NCBI GenBank assembly: GCA_002478885.1
Contig: DLKC01000018.1
Coordinates: 1 to 64,000 of the forward strand
DNA: 64,000 nucleotides
Source: Chitinophagaceae bacterium UBA7600
GTDB taxonomy: Bacteria > Bacteroidota > Bacteroidia > Chitinophagales > Chitinophagaceae
Reading direction: 5' to 3'
A model generated the notes under the pieces. The model was not told the origin of the DNA and did no database searches. It saw nothing but the letters and a program-made list of their open reading frames with translations. Below, piece by piece: positions 17,297-25,772 of this stretch. The position numbers and the translations under genes are program-made. How positions within the stretch are numbered: the first letter of the stretch is position 1; each line of letters begins with the position of its first letter.

Positions 17297-19519
17297 CTAT
17301 TTAACCAATGCCCCAACCTGTTTAAAAGAGCGAAGATTGCTCTCGCTGTTCAATGCCGCTTCTATGTCTTTCTTTTCTGTTGCGGTGAGGTGAAAGCTAA
17401 GCGCCGCAGAAGCGCTTTCATTGGAAGGCGTATACTGGAAGGAGATGCGCTGGAAATGATCGCCAAGCGTTTGGCTAAAATAATGAAGCTGGTCTACCTG
17501 GAAATAGTCCTGCAGGCGGTACCAGTTACTCTGCAGCAGCAGGAACGGCTTCGTAATAAACCCGATGATGCTGTTGGCTTCATAGGGCCTGTCCCAATCA
17601 CCGATCTGCCTGTCACGAATCTGGATCAACACCACCTTTTCCGTATTATGCCTCATCCAGTCGCTGAAATGATTGATAAACCTCGAAGAGGTTCCCTGCC
17701 CGAAATTGTCGCGGAGGCCTGCATCCATTACATCTATCACAGGATCGGAAGGCAACCAAACGTTGGGTAACACGTACGGGAAAGTGGCGTTCATACGCAA
17801 AGCAGAAAGAACCCGAAGGTTCAGCGGGTTTTGCCTTGCAAAAAAAGAAGTGAAGTCAATGGCGTCGGGGTCTGTTGGAAAAACAGCGCTTGTATCCTGG
17901 TAAGGCTGCATTAAAAACCGGGCAGGGTGCGTGCTGATGATCATTTCCCTCCCATCTCTTGTGATCATGGAATTAAAAAACATTACAGGTATATCGGCAT
18001 GCTCTTCTGCGGCTTTATAGTCGGCCAGCTTTTTATCGAGCAGCCCTCTTGTGTTGTCATTTAATTTTTCTTCGAATGAAAAGCCACGGTCGCGGCTGTA
18101 AGTATAGCCACCATAATCAAAAGTGCGCACTGGGCCGATAAAATCCCGTGATACAAAGGATGAGAACAAAGGATTGAGCAGGTCTCTTGAAATATTTTTG
18201 GCGTAAGAATTATCTTGTATATCAACTTTCTGATCTTTTTGCTTTTGCCAGTAGAGATCGCGAAAATAAGCGGCGCCAAGCAACCCGCCTGATGCACCAT
18301 TGATCAAAAAGGTTTGCCCCATTAACTTCCCGCCTGTTACAGAATCGAGCTTTTGCAAAACATCAAAAGTAAAGGTCGCACTTCGCGTGCCGCCACCACT
18401 TGTGTTGATGATAAACAGAACAGGTGTGTCTTTCTGTTGCTTTTGCTTCCATGTATTGAGCATGGAAGTAAATACTTTTTTATCTGCATCAATCGCATCA
18501 GGCGTAACCATTTTAAGGATGCTGTCGCGCTGGTAGGCCGGGCGTTGGTTTTCGTTGCTATAATCTAAACCATAAGCCTTGTTGCGCGGATCGATAATAT
18601 TCTCCTGGTAAAGGAAATTGAGGAACAGGTAAATAAGTACAACAGCGGGAATACTCCAGTTGCCGAGAAACAGGGAAACAGAACCAGCCACGGCAATAAG
18701 AATAGCAAAGAACACCGTAATGCTTGCAGCGGAAGGCAGTTGGAATATGCGGTTGTCGCAGAAAAAACCAACCGTAAGAAGGAAAATCATTGAAAGCAAT
18801 ATGGCAATAACCGCGGCAAAATGATGCTGTTTGAAAATGGTATCGATAAACTCTTTGCTGTAGTGGTTCACGTTTCTTGGTTTCCTGGGACCAAGCCTTG
18901 CGCTAAGAAACCAGTCGACACGTATCTCGTTTTTCTCGCCCGGATGTCGTCCTCTTTTTATGGCTTTTTCGTATTGCCTGTTGGCCGAAACAATAACGCT
19001 GCCAAAGCGCCTGTAAATATTTTTATCAGCACCGAAGAAATAAGCAAAAGACAATACCACTGCTAAAATAAACCCGGCAAGAAAACCACTGACGAGGCCA
19101 ACAATGCTGCCCGTTGAAAGCAATTCCTGGTTGATGTTGTACTCAATAGCATTTATGAAATAGAAAACTAGAAAAACCAAAGGTATTATGCCATTGTTCA
19201 CGCAGTATTTTAAAAAAGGGCTTTCCGTTGTTGCCAGGAAACGTATATGCCTGGTATGCAGGATGAACGTGGTGACATTCCAGCTCATAATAAAAACAGC
19301 TACGGCAAAACCAACGATCGCTGTACTGATGGCGTTCACGCTGGTAAGATATTCCGGTGAAAGATATAAAGAGTTTGCCCCATAGGGTTCCATAAAATGC
19401 CCGCTTACCGTTGCAAATAGAATATACCAGAACAGCAGCAGTACCTGGTATTTTCTGATATGCAATAACAACAATTGTATGGGTAGGGAGTAGTAAAACC
19501 CGGTGAGGTATTTCTTCAT
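17297..19519 (-). CDS. Membrane-anchored patatin-like phospholipase
   Basis: The product has 740 residues from the ATG at 19519. The frame extends up to a TTG at 19594, but that codon lies within a TCAATTTG promoter-like element. The N-terminal half holds about seven membrane helices in two blocks, and the C-terminal half is a patatin domain. Counting from 19594, the oxyanion motif is GGGTR (400-404), the nucleophile Ser435 lies in GASGG, and the partner Asp624 lies in DAG. Patatins hydrolyse phospholipid or neutral-lipid acyl esters. Fusion to a multi-helix membrane region is unusual and suggests action at the inner membrane. Confidence 0.85.
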   Translation of the reverse strand: MKKYLTGFYYSLPIQLLLLHIRKYQVLLLFWYILFATVSGHFMEPYGANSLYLSPEYLTSVNAISTAIVGFAVAVFIMSWNVTTFILHTRHIRFLATTESPFLKYCVNNGIIPLVFLVFYFINAIEYNINQELLSTGSIVGLVSGFLAGFILAVVLSFAYFFGADKNIYRRFGSVIVSANRQYEKAIKRGRHPGEKNEIRVDWFLSARLGPRKPRNVNHYSKEFIDTIFKQHHFAAVIAILLSMIFLLTVGFFCDNRIFQLPSAASITVFFAILIAVAGSVSLFLGNWSIPAVVLIYLFLNFLYQENIIDPRNKAYGLDYSNENQRPAYQRDSILKMVTPDAIDADKKVFTSMLNTWKQKQQKDTPVLFIINTSGGGTRSATFTFDVLQKLDSVTGGKLMGQTFLINGASGGLLGAAYFRDLYWQKQKDQKVDIQDNSYAKNISRDLLNPLFSSFVSRDFIGPVRTFDYGGYTYSRDRGFSFEEKLNDNTRGLLDKKLADYKAAEEHADIPVMFFNSMITRDGREMIISTHPARFLMQPYQDTSAVFPTDPDAIDFTSFFARQNPLNLRVLSALRMNATFPYVLPNVWLPSDPVIDVMDAGLRDNFGQGTSSRFINHFSDWMRHNTEKVVLIQIRDRQIGDWDRPYEANSIIGFITKPFLLLQSNWYRLQDYFQVDQLHYFSQTLGDHFQRISFQYTPSNESASAALSFHLTATEKKDIEAALNSESNLRSFKQVGALVK

Positions 19520-19716
19520 GCGCGGTGTATTTGTGAGCAATATTGATGGGTTCACACTTCCGGCTTGGGAAAGGGAAGCATCAGTTTTTCGCAAATTGAA
19601 ATTAACGAATTGCAGTTGGAAGTAGCATTTAAAGTTGCTGCATTTTTAACAGGTAAAGCGGAATTGCTGTGTGAAAAACAAGCCGGCGCATGAAGCAACA
19701 ACGCCGCGGGAAAAAA

Positions 19717-20775
19717 TCAGGCAGCCTGCACAGGTTTTACAACATACAAAACAGCGAGCATGGATAGTAAAAGCATCATTCCGGTAAGCTGGTGAAACTC
19801 GGCAAACCACTCAAAAATGCCAAATTGCCCATGCACGATATCTGTACTGCTTAATACCGTTAGAATGCCTAGTAACAACTGCGCCACGACCATTATCAAA
19901 GGCCATTTTTTTACACGGTTGAAAACGGGTGAATGCTTAACCTTCCTGGCTTTGAACCACCATCCAACAATGAGTGCGGCAAGCACATAAGCAAGCGTAC
20001 GATGGATGAATTGTATGGTAATAAGGTTATGCAAAGCGCTTTCTGAAAATCCATCTTTAAAAAGATCAGCGGGGATGAGGGAGCCATTGATGGTAGGCCA
20101 TGTTGGTGCGGCAGATGCGGCTTTTAACCCGGCCATAAAAGCACCATAAACCAATTGCAGTGCGAGTACAATAGTAATAAGGAAAGCCAGCTTTCTTATA
20201 CCCGGGCTGGCAACACGCTGGCTGGCCGGGACACGTAGGGAAAGCGCAAACAGGTAAGTGTACCCTATCAGCACCATGGCCGCCATAAAGTGTGTTGCGA
20301 GGCTGAAATGCGTTACATAAACATTTTCCGTATCAATCCCCGTGCTTACCATAATCCAGCCGATAAGGCCCTGCATGCCGCCAAGTACAAACAGCATAAC
20401 AAGCGGCAGTATCATCCACTTTTTAAAATATCCTTTAATAAGAAACCAAACAAAGGGAATGAGAAACACGAAGCCCATCAATCTCGCCCAAAGCCGGTGA
20501 AACCATTCCCAGAAAAAAATGAGCTTGAAGTCTGCGAGGGTAAAATTGTAATTGACATATTTGAACTGCGCAATATTTTTATAGCCTTCAAAAGCTTTTT
20601 GCCATTCAGCCTCGTTTAATGGCGGAAGGGCACCCATAATCGGGTCCCACTCAGTTATGGAAAGCCCCGAGCCGGTTAGCCGGGTTATCCCACCTAACAA
20701 TACCTGCACCACGAGCATAAAAACGCCTACCAACAACCAGTTTGCAATAATCTTTTGCTGACGTCCCTCATTCAT
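19717..20775 (-). CDS. ctaA: Heme A synthase (COX15/CtaA family)
   Basis: This 352-residue protein has about eight membrane helices. The conserved segments are present: LLGGITRLTGSGLSITEW near the N-terminus, FHRLWARLMGF, HFSLATHFMAA, FIHRTLAYV and FHQLTGMM, which supply the heme-ligand histidines. It oxidises heme O to heme A for aa3-type cytochrome oxidase. It is divergent from rnhB. Confidence 0.93.
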   Translation of the reverse strand: MNEGRQQKIIANWLLVGVFMLVVQVLLGGITRLTGSGLSITEWDPIMGALPPLNEAEWQKAFEGYKNIAQFKYVNYNFTLADFKLIFFWEWFHRLWARLMGFVFLIPFVWFLIKGYFKKWMILPLVMLFVLGGMQGLIGWIMVSTGIDTENVYVTHFSLATHFMAAMVLIGYTYLFALSLRVPASQRVASPGIRKLAFLITIVLALQLVYGAFMAGLKAASAAPTWPTINGSLIPADLFKDGFSESALHNLITIQFIHRTLAYVLAALIVGWWFKARKVKHSPVFNRVKKWPLIMVVAQLLLGILTVLSSTDIVHGQFGIFEWFAEFHQLTGMMLLLSMLAVLYVVKPVQAA

Positions 20776-20847
20776 AATTGCGCTTTTTTAAGCCTGCTGA
20801 CTGCAAAGCCAGGGGCCGCAAAGTTACCGGCAACAGTAATGTGAATT

Positions 20848-20855
20848 TATTTTTG
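20848..20855 (+). promoter_or_regulatory. -7 promoter element for rnhB
   Basis: TATTTTTG matches TAnnTTTG and lies 42 bases before the ATG at 20898. Its position inside the longer open frame argues that the 20778 start is not used. Confidence 0.5.
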
Positions 20856-20897
20856 CAGAAAGTTTATGGGCATATTTCGATATTCGTGTTACAAATC

Positions 20898-21503
20898 ATG
20901 CTCAAACCATTTTTTCTGGAAGGCGTTGTGGAAGCAGGCTGCGATGAGGCCGGCAGAGGCTGCTATGCCGGGCCGGTATTTGCAGCCGCGGTAATATTGA
21001 AACCAGAATTTCATCACCCGTTGTTAAACGACAGCAAACAGGTGCCGCCGCCCGTACGGAGTGAACTCCGCGCTTATATTGAAACCTACGCGGTCGCGTA
21101 TAGTGTTGCGATGGTTGATAATGAGGAGATCGATTCTATCAATATTCTGAAAGCTTCCTTCAAGGCAATGCACCTTGCATTAAACAAACTTCCGGTAAGA
21201 CCGGTGCGGTTACTGATCGACGGCAATCGCTTTGTACCCTACAATAACCTCGAACATCACTGTATTATAAAAGGCGACGGCATCTATGCAAGCATCGCGG
21301 CGGCAAGCATACTGGCTAAGACCTACCGCGATGAGTACATGATAAAACTGCATGAAGAGTTCCCACACTACCTGTGGAACAGGAACAAAGGCTATGGTAC
21401 CGCAGATCACCGCAAAGCGATCGATGACTACGGCATTTGTAAATACCACCGCAAGAGTTTCAATATTATGGGAAACCAGGTAGAGATGGATTTCCGGGAA
21501 TAA
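20898..21503 (+). CDS. rnhB: Ribonuclease HII
   Basis: The product has 201 residues from the ATG at 20898; the frame opens at 20778 but the extension is non-conserved and contains the promoter element. The motif GCDEAGRGCYAGP gives the first two active-site acids (Asp16, Glu17), with further acids in LLIDGNRF and AKTYRDEYM. It nicks RNA-DNA hybrids at single ribonucleotides. It is convergent with the next gene, five bases apart. Confidence 0.93.
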   Translation: MLKPFFLEGVVEAGCDEAGRGCYAGPVFAAAVILKPEFHHPLLNDSKQVPPPVRSELRAYIETYAVAYSVAMVDNEEIDSINILKASFKAMHLALNKLPVRPVRLLIDGNRFVPYNNLEHHCIIKGDGIYASIAAASILAKTYRDEYMIKLHEEFPHYLWNRNKGYGTADHRKAIDDYGICKYHRKSFNIMGNQVEMDFRE

Positions 21504-21508
21504 GCTGT

Positions 21509-22123
21509 TTATACAACTTCCTCCCATTTGCCCGCACCCATTCTTGTTACAAAGTATGCTTCAGTTGTGCAGTCAACTATGGTGGAGGGGATCATTCCCC
21601 CGATACCACCATCAATTACAATATCAACAAGATTCTTAAAATTTTCGTGGATCAGGTCCGGGTCCGTATATTCCTCAACCATTTCGCCCGGCAAAGAGGC
21701 GGAAAGAATGGGTCTGTCCAAAGAAGAGATAATGGCTCTGGCAATGTTATTATCAGGCACGCGCAGACCGATGGTATTTTTTTTGCTCTTGAGTATTTTC
21801 GGCACTTCTTTACTCGCCGGCAGAATAAAAGTATAAGGGCCTGGCAAGTGACTTTTTAATAAACGATACAGCGGCGTGGATATGCTCTTGCTGTACTTGC
21901 TAAGGTCACTGAGATCGTAACACACAAAACTCAATTGCGCCTTTTGCGGGTCAACATGTTTAATACGGCATATGCGCTCTACGGCCTTATGCTGAAAGAT
22001 ATCGCAGCCAAGCCCATAGATAGTGTCGGTAGGATAAACAATAACGCCCCCATCCATCAGGCACTGCCTGACAGTTTCAATATGCCTCGGCTGAGGATCG
22101 TCCGGGTGAATATGCAACAGCAT
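21509..22123 (-). CDS. Sua5/YciO/YrdC-family L-threonylcarbamoyladenylate synthase
   Basis: This 204-residue, single-domain protein has the family signature GGVIVYPTDTIYGLGCDI near residues 29-46, KxR-type contacts (RICRIKHVDPQK), SFVCYDLSDL and the GLRVPDN segment. The family makes threonylcarbamoyl-AMP for tRNA t6A37. It is short and closest in style to the YciO branch, so a side role cannot be excluded. Confidence 0.85.
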   Translation of the reverse strand: MLLHIHPDDPQPRHIETVRQCLMDGGVIVYPTDTIYGLGCDIFQHKAVERICRIKHVDPQKAQLSFVCYDLSDLSKYSKSISTPLYRLLKSHLPGPYTFILPASKEVPKILKSKKNTIGLRVPDNNIARAIISSLDRPILSASLPGEMVEEYTDPDLIHENFKNLVDIVIDGGIGGMIPSTIVDCTTEAYFVTRMGAGKWEEVV

Positions 22124-22241
22124 GCAGTAAAAATAAATGATAATCGGCAGCCGGAACCTGATAAAAAGCAGCTTACCGCATTTTTCTTTAGCCAGAAAAA
22201 AAACGACCTGCTGCAGTTGGGGTATTTATCAAAAACTCATC

Positions 22242-22273
22242 TTTGCCTTAACAATTTCTTCATAGTAAATTTG
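22242..22273 (+). promoter_or_regulatory. Bacteroidota-type promoter
   Basis: TTTG (22242-22245), a 20-base spacer, then TAAATTTG (22266-22273). The gene starts 17 bases downstream. Confidence 0.7.
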
Positions 22274-22289
22274 CTCAAAACTCCTTGTC

Positions 22290-23174
22290 ATGCAGCTACG
22301 CCCAGTCGATGTTGTCAATAACATTGCGCCTGAAGACTTCAGGAAAAACTATTTTCAACCCAATATTCCGGTTGTTATTAAAGACCACGCAAAACAATGG
22401 CCTGCTTACAGGAAATGGAACTGGAGTTACCTGAAAGAAGTTGCAGGAGAAAAAAGAGTGGGTATCTACAACAATATAAAAAGCGACGCTTACACACCAA
22501 TCAATAAAGCCGACGATTATACAACATTTGGCGATTATGTCGATATGATTCAAAAAGGCCCGGCCGCATGGCGCATATTTCTCTTCAATATTTTCACACA
22601 TGCACCGCAGTTAAAAGAAGACTTTACATGGCCCGATCAATTGATGAAAGGTTTTGTAAAACAAATGCCCATGTTGTTTACCGGCGGCCAGGGTTCTATC
22701 ACGCATATGCATTTCGATATAGATCTCAGCCATATTGTACATACGCAGTTTCTTGGCCGCAAAAGAGTCTTGCTTTTTCCCTATAACGAGCAACACAAAC
22801 TCTATCGCAAACCCTTTGAGGTATTGAGCCTCGCAGATTTCAGCAACTATTATGATCCGGAAAAAAGTAAGCTCGACACCAATAAATTCCCCGCAGTGAA
22901 ACATGCCAATGGTTTTGAGATAACACTCGAACATGGCGACACGCTCTTTATGCCTGGCGGCTACTGGCACCATATGGAATATTTAGATAGCGGCTTTGCC
23001 ATGAGTCTGCGCGCACTCAACCCGAGCGTAAGCGGCAAACTAAAAGGAGCATGGAATTTATTTGGTATGCGCAGCATTGATACGCTAATGAAAAAAACAG
23101 CACCCGTGAAATGGTACGGCTGGAAAGAAAAACACATCTACAATGCTGCCAATAAAACGCTGGCTACTGCATAG
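22290..23174 (+). CDS. Cupin-like/JmjC-type Fe(II) 2-oxoglutarate oxygenase
   Basis: This 294-residue protein is of the cupin_8/JmjC type. The iron ligands appear as HFD in THMHFDIDLSH and the distal His in FMPGGYWHHMEY, with the 2-oxoglutarate-side basic residues in LGRKRVLLFP. Relatives hydroxylate proteins or tRNA; the target here is unknown. It is a single-gene unit with its own promoter. Confidence 0.85.
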   Translation: MQLRPVDVVNNIAPEDFRKNYFQPNIPVVIKDHAKQWPAYRKWNWSYLKEVAGEKRVGIYNNIKSDAYTPINKADDYTTFGDYVDMIQKGPAAWRIFLFNIFTHAPQLKEDFTWPDQLMKGFVKQMPMLFTGGQGSITHMHFDIDLSHIVHTQFLGRKRVLLFPYNEQHKLYRKPFEVLSLADFSNYYDPEKSKLDTNKFPAVKHANGFEITLEHGDTLFMPGGYWHHMEYLDSGFAMSLRALNPSVSGKLKGAWNLFGMRSIDTLMKKTAPVKWYGWKEKHIYNAANKTLATA

Positions 23175-23249
23175 GATAATAATGCCCCCAGGCCCACCCG
23201 TTTTTTAAAAGATCATGTCCCGGGCTTTTGTCTTCTATGGCATCGTTCC

Positions 23250-23264
23250 TTGCGTCGCACACTT
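23250..23264 (-). repeat. Dispersed intergenic repeat
   Basis: TTGCGTCGCACACTT is the motif in reverse orientation. A divergent forward copy, AAGTGAGTGACATAA, is at 23341-23355. The gap lies between convergent genes and holds nothing else I can support. Confidence 0.6.
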
Positions 23265-23403
23265 CAATGGCTGAATTCAGGATGATCAATACCGGTACAT
23301 TTTCAAACAAGCATTGTGGACGCGCTACGAATCATCGCCAAAGTGAGTGACATAATCCCGCACATAAGAGAGCACGAAGTATAAATGCCCGCAAACAAAA
23401 AAG

Positions 23404-24432
23404 CTAATCTGCCTGTTGCAATGCCTTAATATATTTTGTGATGGCCAAAACCCAAAGCGGGTGCGTGTTCAGGCAGGGGATCATTTCAAAACTTTCGCCG
23501 CCGGCATGCAGAAAAATTTCCTTTCCTTCCTCAGCGATCTCTTCGAGTGTTTCAAGACAATCGCTTACAAAGGCCGGGCAGGCAACAAGTAATTTTTTCA
23601 CGCCTTCGCCGGGCAATTCGGCAAGGCGCTGCGCTGTATAAGGGGTTAACCATTTATCGCGTCCAAGGCGTGATTGAAAAGTTTGCTCCACTCTATCGGA
23701 AGGCAGGTCAAGCGCCATAGTCGTAAGCGCCGTGGTAACAAAAGTCTGGTGACGGTAACATTGTGCATGCGCCGTTGAAGGCACATTGCAGCAGTCATTC
23801 ATTTTTAAACAATGGCTTTTTGTTGTATCGCCTTTGTAAATGTGGCGTTCAGGAACACCATGATAACTGAACAGTAGTTTGTCGAAATCGTTGCTGAGAT
23901 GCGGTTTTATACTTTCTGCAAGCGCATGTATATAATCGGCATTGTCGTAATAAGGCTGCACCGTCTTTAGCGAAAATTTATAATGATACTTCTTGTGTAT
24001 TTCCTGCATGTATTCAACAGCAGTTTCATAACTGCTCATGGCATAGTGCGGGTACAAAGGCACCATTATCACTTCTTCAAGATGGGGATTCAATTGCAAC
24101 AATGCATCATACGCTGCCCTTGGCGATGGATTTCCATAGCGCATGGCAATAACAACCGGCTCCTCAAAATGCTGCTGCAATGCTTGCTGCAACTGTTTGG
24201 TAAGTGCAATCAGCGGCGAGCCTTCTTTCCACCAGATCGACCTGTAGGCCGCTGCGCTCTTCGGCGCACGAAACGGAACGATGATTCCTTTTACCAGCAA
24301 TGTGCGGGGAATATAGGGCATGTCAATAACCTTTTCATCCATCAGAAACTCCCTGAGATAGCGGCGCACATCTTTCACTTCAGTGCTGTCGGGCGAGCCA
24401 AGATTCACGAGTACAATGCCTCTTTTGTTCAT
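23404..24432 (-). CDS. hemH: Ferrochelatase
   Basis: The 342-residue product fits bacterial HemH. It begins GIVLVNLGSPDS, has the active-site His in LLFSYHGVPERHI, and the conserved acids in FVSDCLETLEEI and the HAGGESFEMIPCLN segment. It inserts Fe2+ into protoporphyrin IX as the last step of heme b synthesis. The HemH and heme A synthase genes are 2.6 kb apart but not in one operon. Confidence 0.95.
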   Translation of the reverse strand: MNKRGIVLVNLGSPDSTEVKDVRRYLREFLMDEKVIDMPYIPRTLLVKGIIVPFRAPKSAAAYRSIWWKEGSPLIALTKQLQQALQQHFEEPVVIAMRYGNPSPRAAYDALLQLNPHLEEVIMVPLYPHYAMSSYETAVEYMQEIHKKYHYKFSLKTVQPYYDNADYIHALAESIKPHLSNDFDKLLFSYHGVPERHIYKGDTTKSHCLKMNDCCNVPSTAHAQCYRHQTFVTTALTTMALDLPSDRVEQTFQSRLGRDKWLTPYTAQRLAELPGEGVKKLLVACPAFVSDCLETLEEIAEEGKEIFLHAGGESFEMIPCLNTHPLWVLAITKYIKALQQAD

Positions 24433-24612
24433 GCTTTACGTTTTGCGTTGCAAATGTAAAAGAACAACATTCCAATATAAAAGTTGCCCAGGAGAACGAT
24501 TTGTTTTGCCCGCAGTGTAAAAATGACAATCACCTGATGTTTAAAATAAGAGCTGCCACGCACGCCGCTACATAAACGAACGGTTCGCGCATACCGTCAA
24601 ACGCAGTCGGCT

Positions 24613-24984
24613 TTAAAGGCCTGTCAGTTGAATAATTTTGGGAATAAAAATGATGCAGCCGGTAACCGCACTCATAATAGCAGCCCACAACACAGCGGCC
24701 GCACACATGTCCTTTACTTTTTTAATGATGGGATGATATTCTGCATGTACAAGGTTGCAGAGCTGCTCAATTGCTGCGTTCACCATCTCAAGCGCAATGA
24801 CCAAACCTATACAAAATGATATGGCCAGCCATTCGCCTTCAGACAATCCAAAATATATTCCGGATGCACACGCCAGCAAAGCGGAGAACAGGTGAATTTC
24901 ACCATTGCGGTCTTTCAGAAAAAAATGGAACATACCATTGAATGCATGGCCGAAAGAATGAAGCAGGCTTTGTTTCTTTTGCAT
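24613..24984 (-). CDS. dgkA: Diacylglycerol/undecaprenol kinase family protein
   Basis: This 123-residue protein has three membrane helices. The DgkA signature EMVNAAIEQLCNLV and the paired KKVKDMCAAAVL segment supply the catalytic Glu/Asp residues. In Gram-negatives it phosphorylates diacylglycerol; in many other phyla homologues act on undecaprenol. It lies 22 bases after the next upstream gene on the minus strand and may be co-transcribed with it. Confidence 0.9.
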   Translation of the reverse strand: MQKKQSLLHSFGHAFNGMFHFFLKDRNGEIHLFSALLACASGIYFGLSEGEWLAISFCIGLVIALEMVNAAIEQLCNLVHAEYHPIIKKVKDMCAAAVLWAAIMSAVTGCIIFIPKIIQLTGL

Positions 24985-25006
24985 AAGCTGATTGTTTGAA
25001 CTTGTT

Positions 25007-25585
25007 CTATTGTGCCGGGGGGTATGCAGGACGTCTTTTTTTATTCAGCCATGTATACAATACAAAATGGATCAGTATAACGGCAATACAACCAACCCAG
25101 GCAATGGCTATCATCGTAACGAGGTTGCTTTCTCTTTTTTCTACTTCTTCCAGCGACCAGCCTACAGCAACAAATGCGGCTTTTTCGTTGGTTGTATGTT
25201 CTACCACCAACGCCATTCTTACACCTGCACGCGGTTGCCAGGTCAGCACATCTTCCTGGTTGGCCTTTGCATAGTCTGATACGCCTGTGGGTATTATGGG
25301 AGCCTTTCCATCCAGTACGCCGGTTGATAACACTAACGATCCGTTTGCAGCATATATGCTTACAAAAATGCCCAGGCTTTTACTGATTTCCTCGTCGGCT
25401 GCAGGCAAAAGCTTTTCATACGATTCCCTGTTGTTGATCTTCGCCGCGATATCCCTGGCAATCTGCAATTGCTGATCGTTGGCAGCACTTCTGTGCGCCT
25501 GCTGAACCGTGGCATAAATAGTTAACATAAGCACCGAAACAACCATCGCCGCAGCGAAGTGCATTAACATAGTTGTAATTTTCAT
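25007..25585 (-). CDS. Two-helix membrane protein with extracytoplasmic sensor-like domain
   Basis: The product has 192 residues from the ATG at 25585; a TTG two codons upstream is less likely. There is one membrane helix near residues 8-26, an extracytoplasmic domain (about 27-150) that resembles half of a PAS/Cache-type sensor (IFVSIYAANGSLVLSTG), then a second helix (about 158-180) and a short basic tail with no signalling output domain. I do not recognise a named family. Confidence 0.6.
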   Translation of the reverse strand: MKITTMLMHFAAAMVVSVLMLTIYATVQQAHRSAANDQQLQIARDIAAKINNRESYEKLLPAADEEISKSLGIFVSIYAANGSLVLSTGVLDGKAPIIPTGVSDYAKANQEDVLTWQPRAGVRMALVVEHTTNEKAAFVAVGWSLEEVEKRESNLVTMIAIAWVGCIAVILIHFVLYTWLNKKRRPAYPPAQ

Positions 25586-25772
25586 AGCCAAAGTTTTAGC
25601 ATAAATAGCTTTTATAAATGGTTTAATCCTTTTCGGGCGCTCGGTGCGCAGCTACCGGTCGATAGGGTATCGCACGGTGTCATGCCATATTGCTGCTTCC
25701 TGTGCGATAAAGTTTGCATGTTGTATTCTATGTAGCCGCTTTTTCCCGGATCAAAAAGTATACTTCAATCAA

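Noticed and set aside
20778..20897. 40-residue N-terminal extension of RNase HII
   Set aside because: It contains the TATTTTTG promoter box and has no similarity to the family; ATG at 20898 fits.
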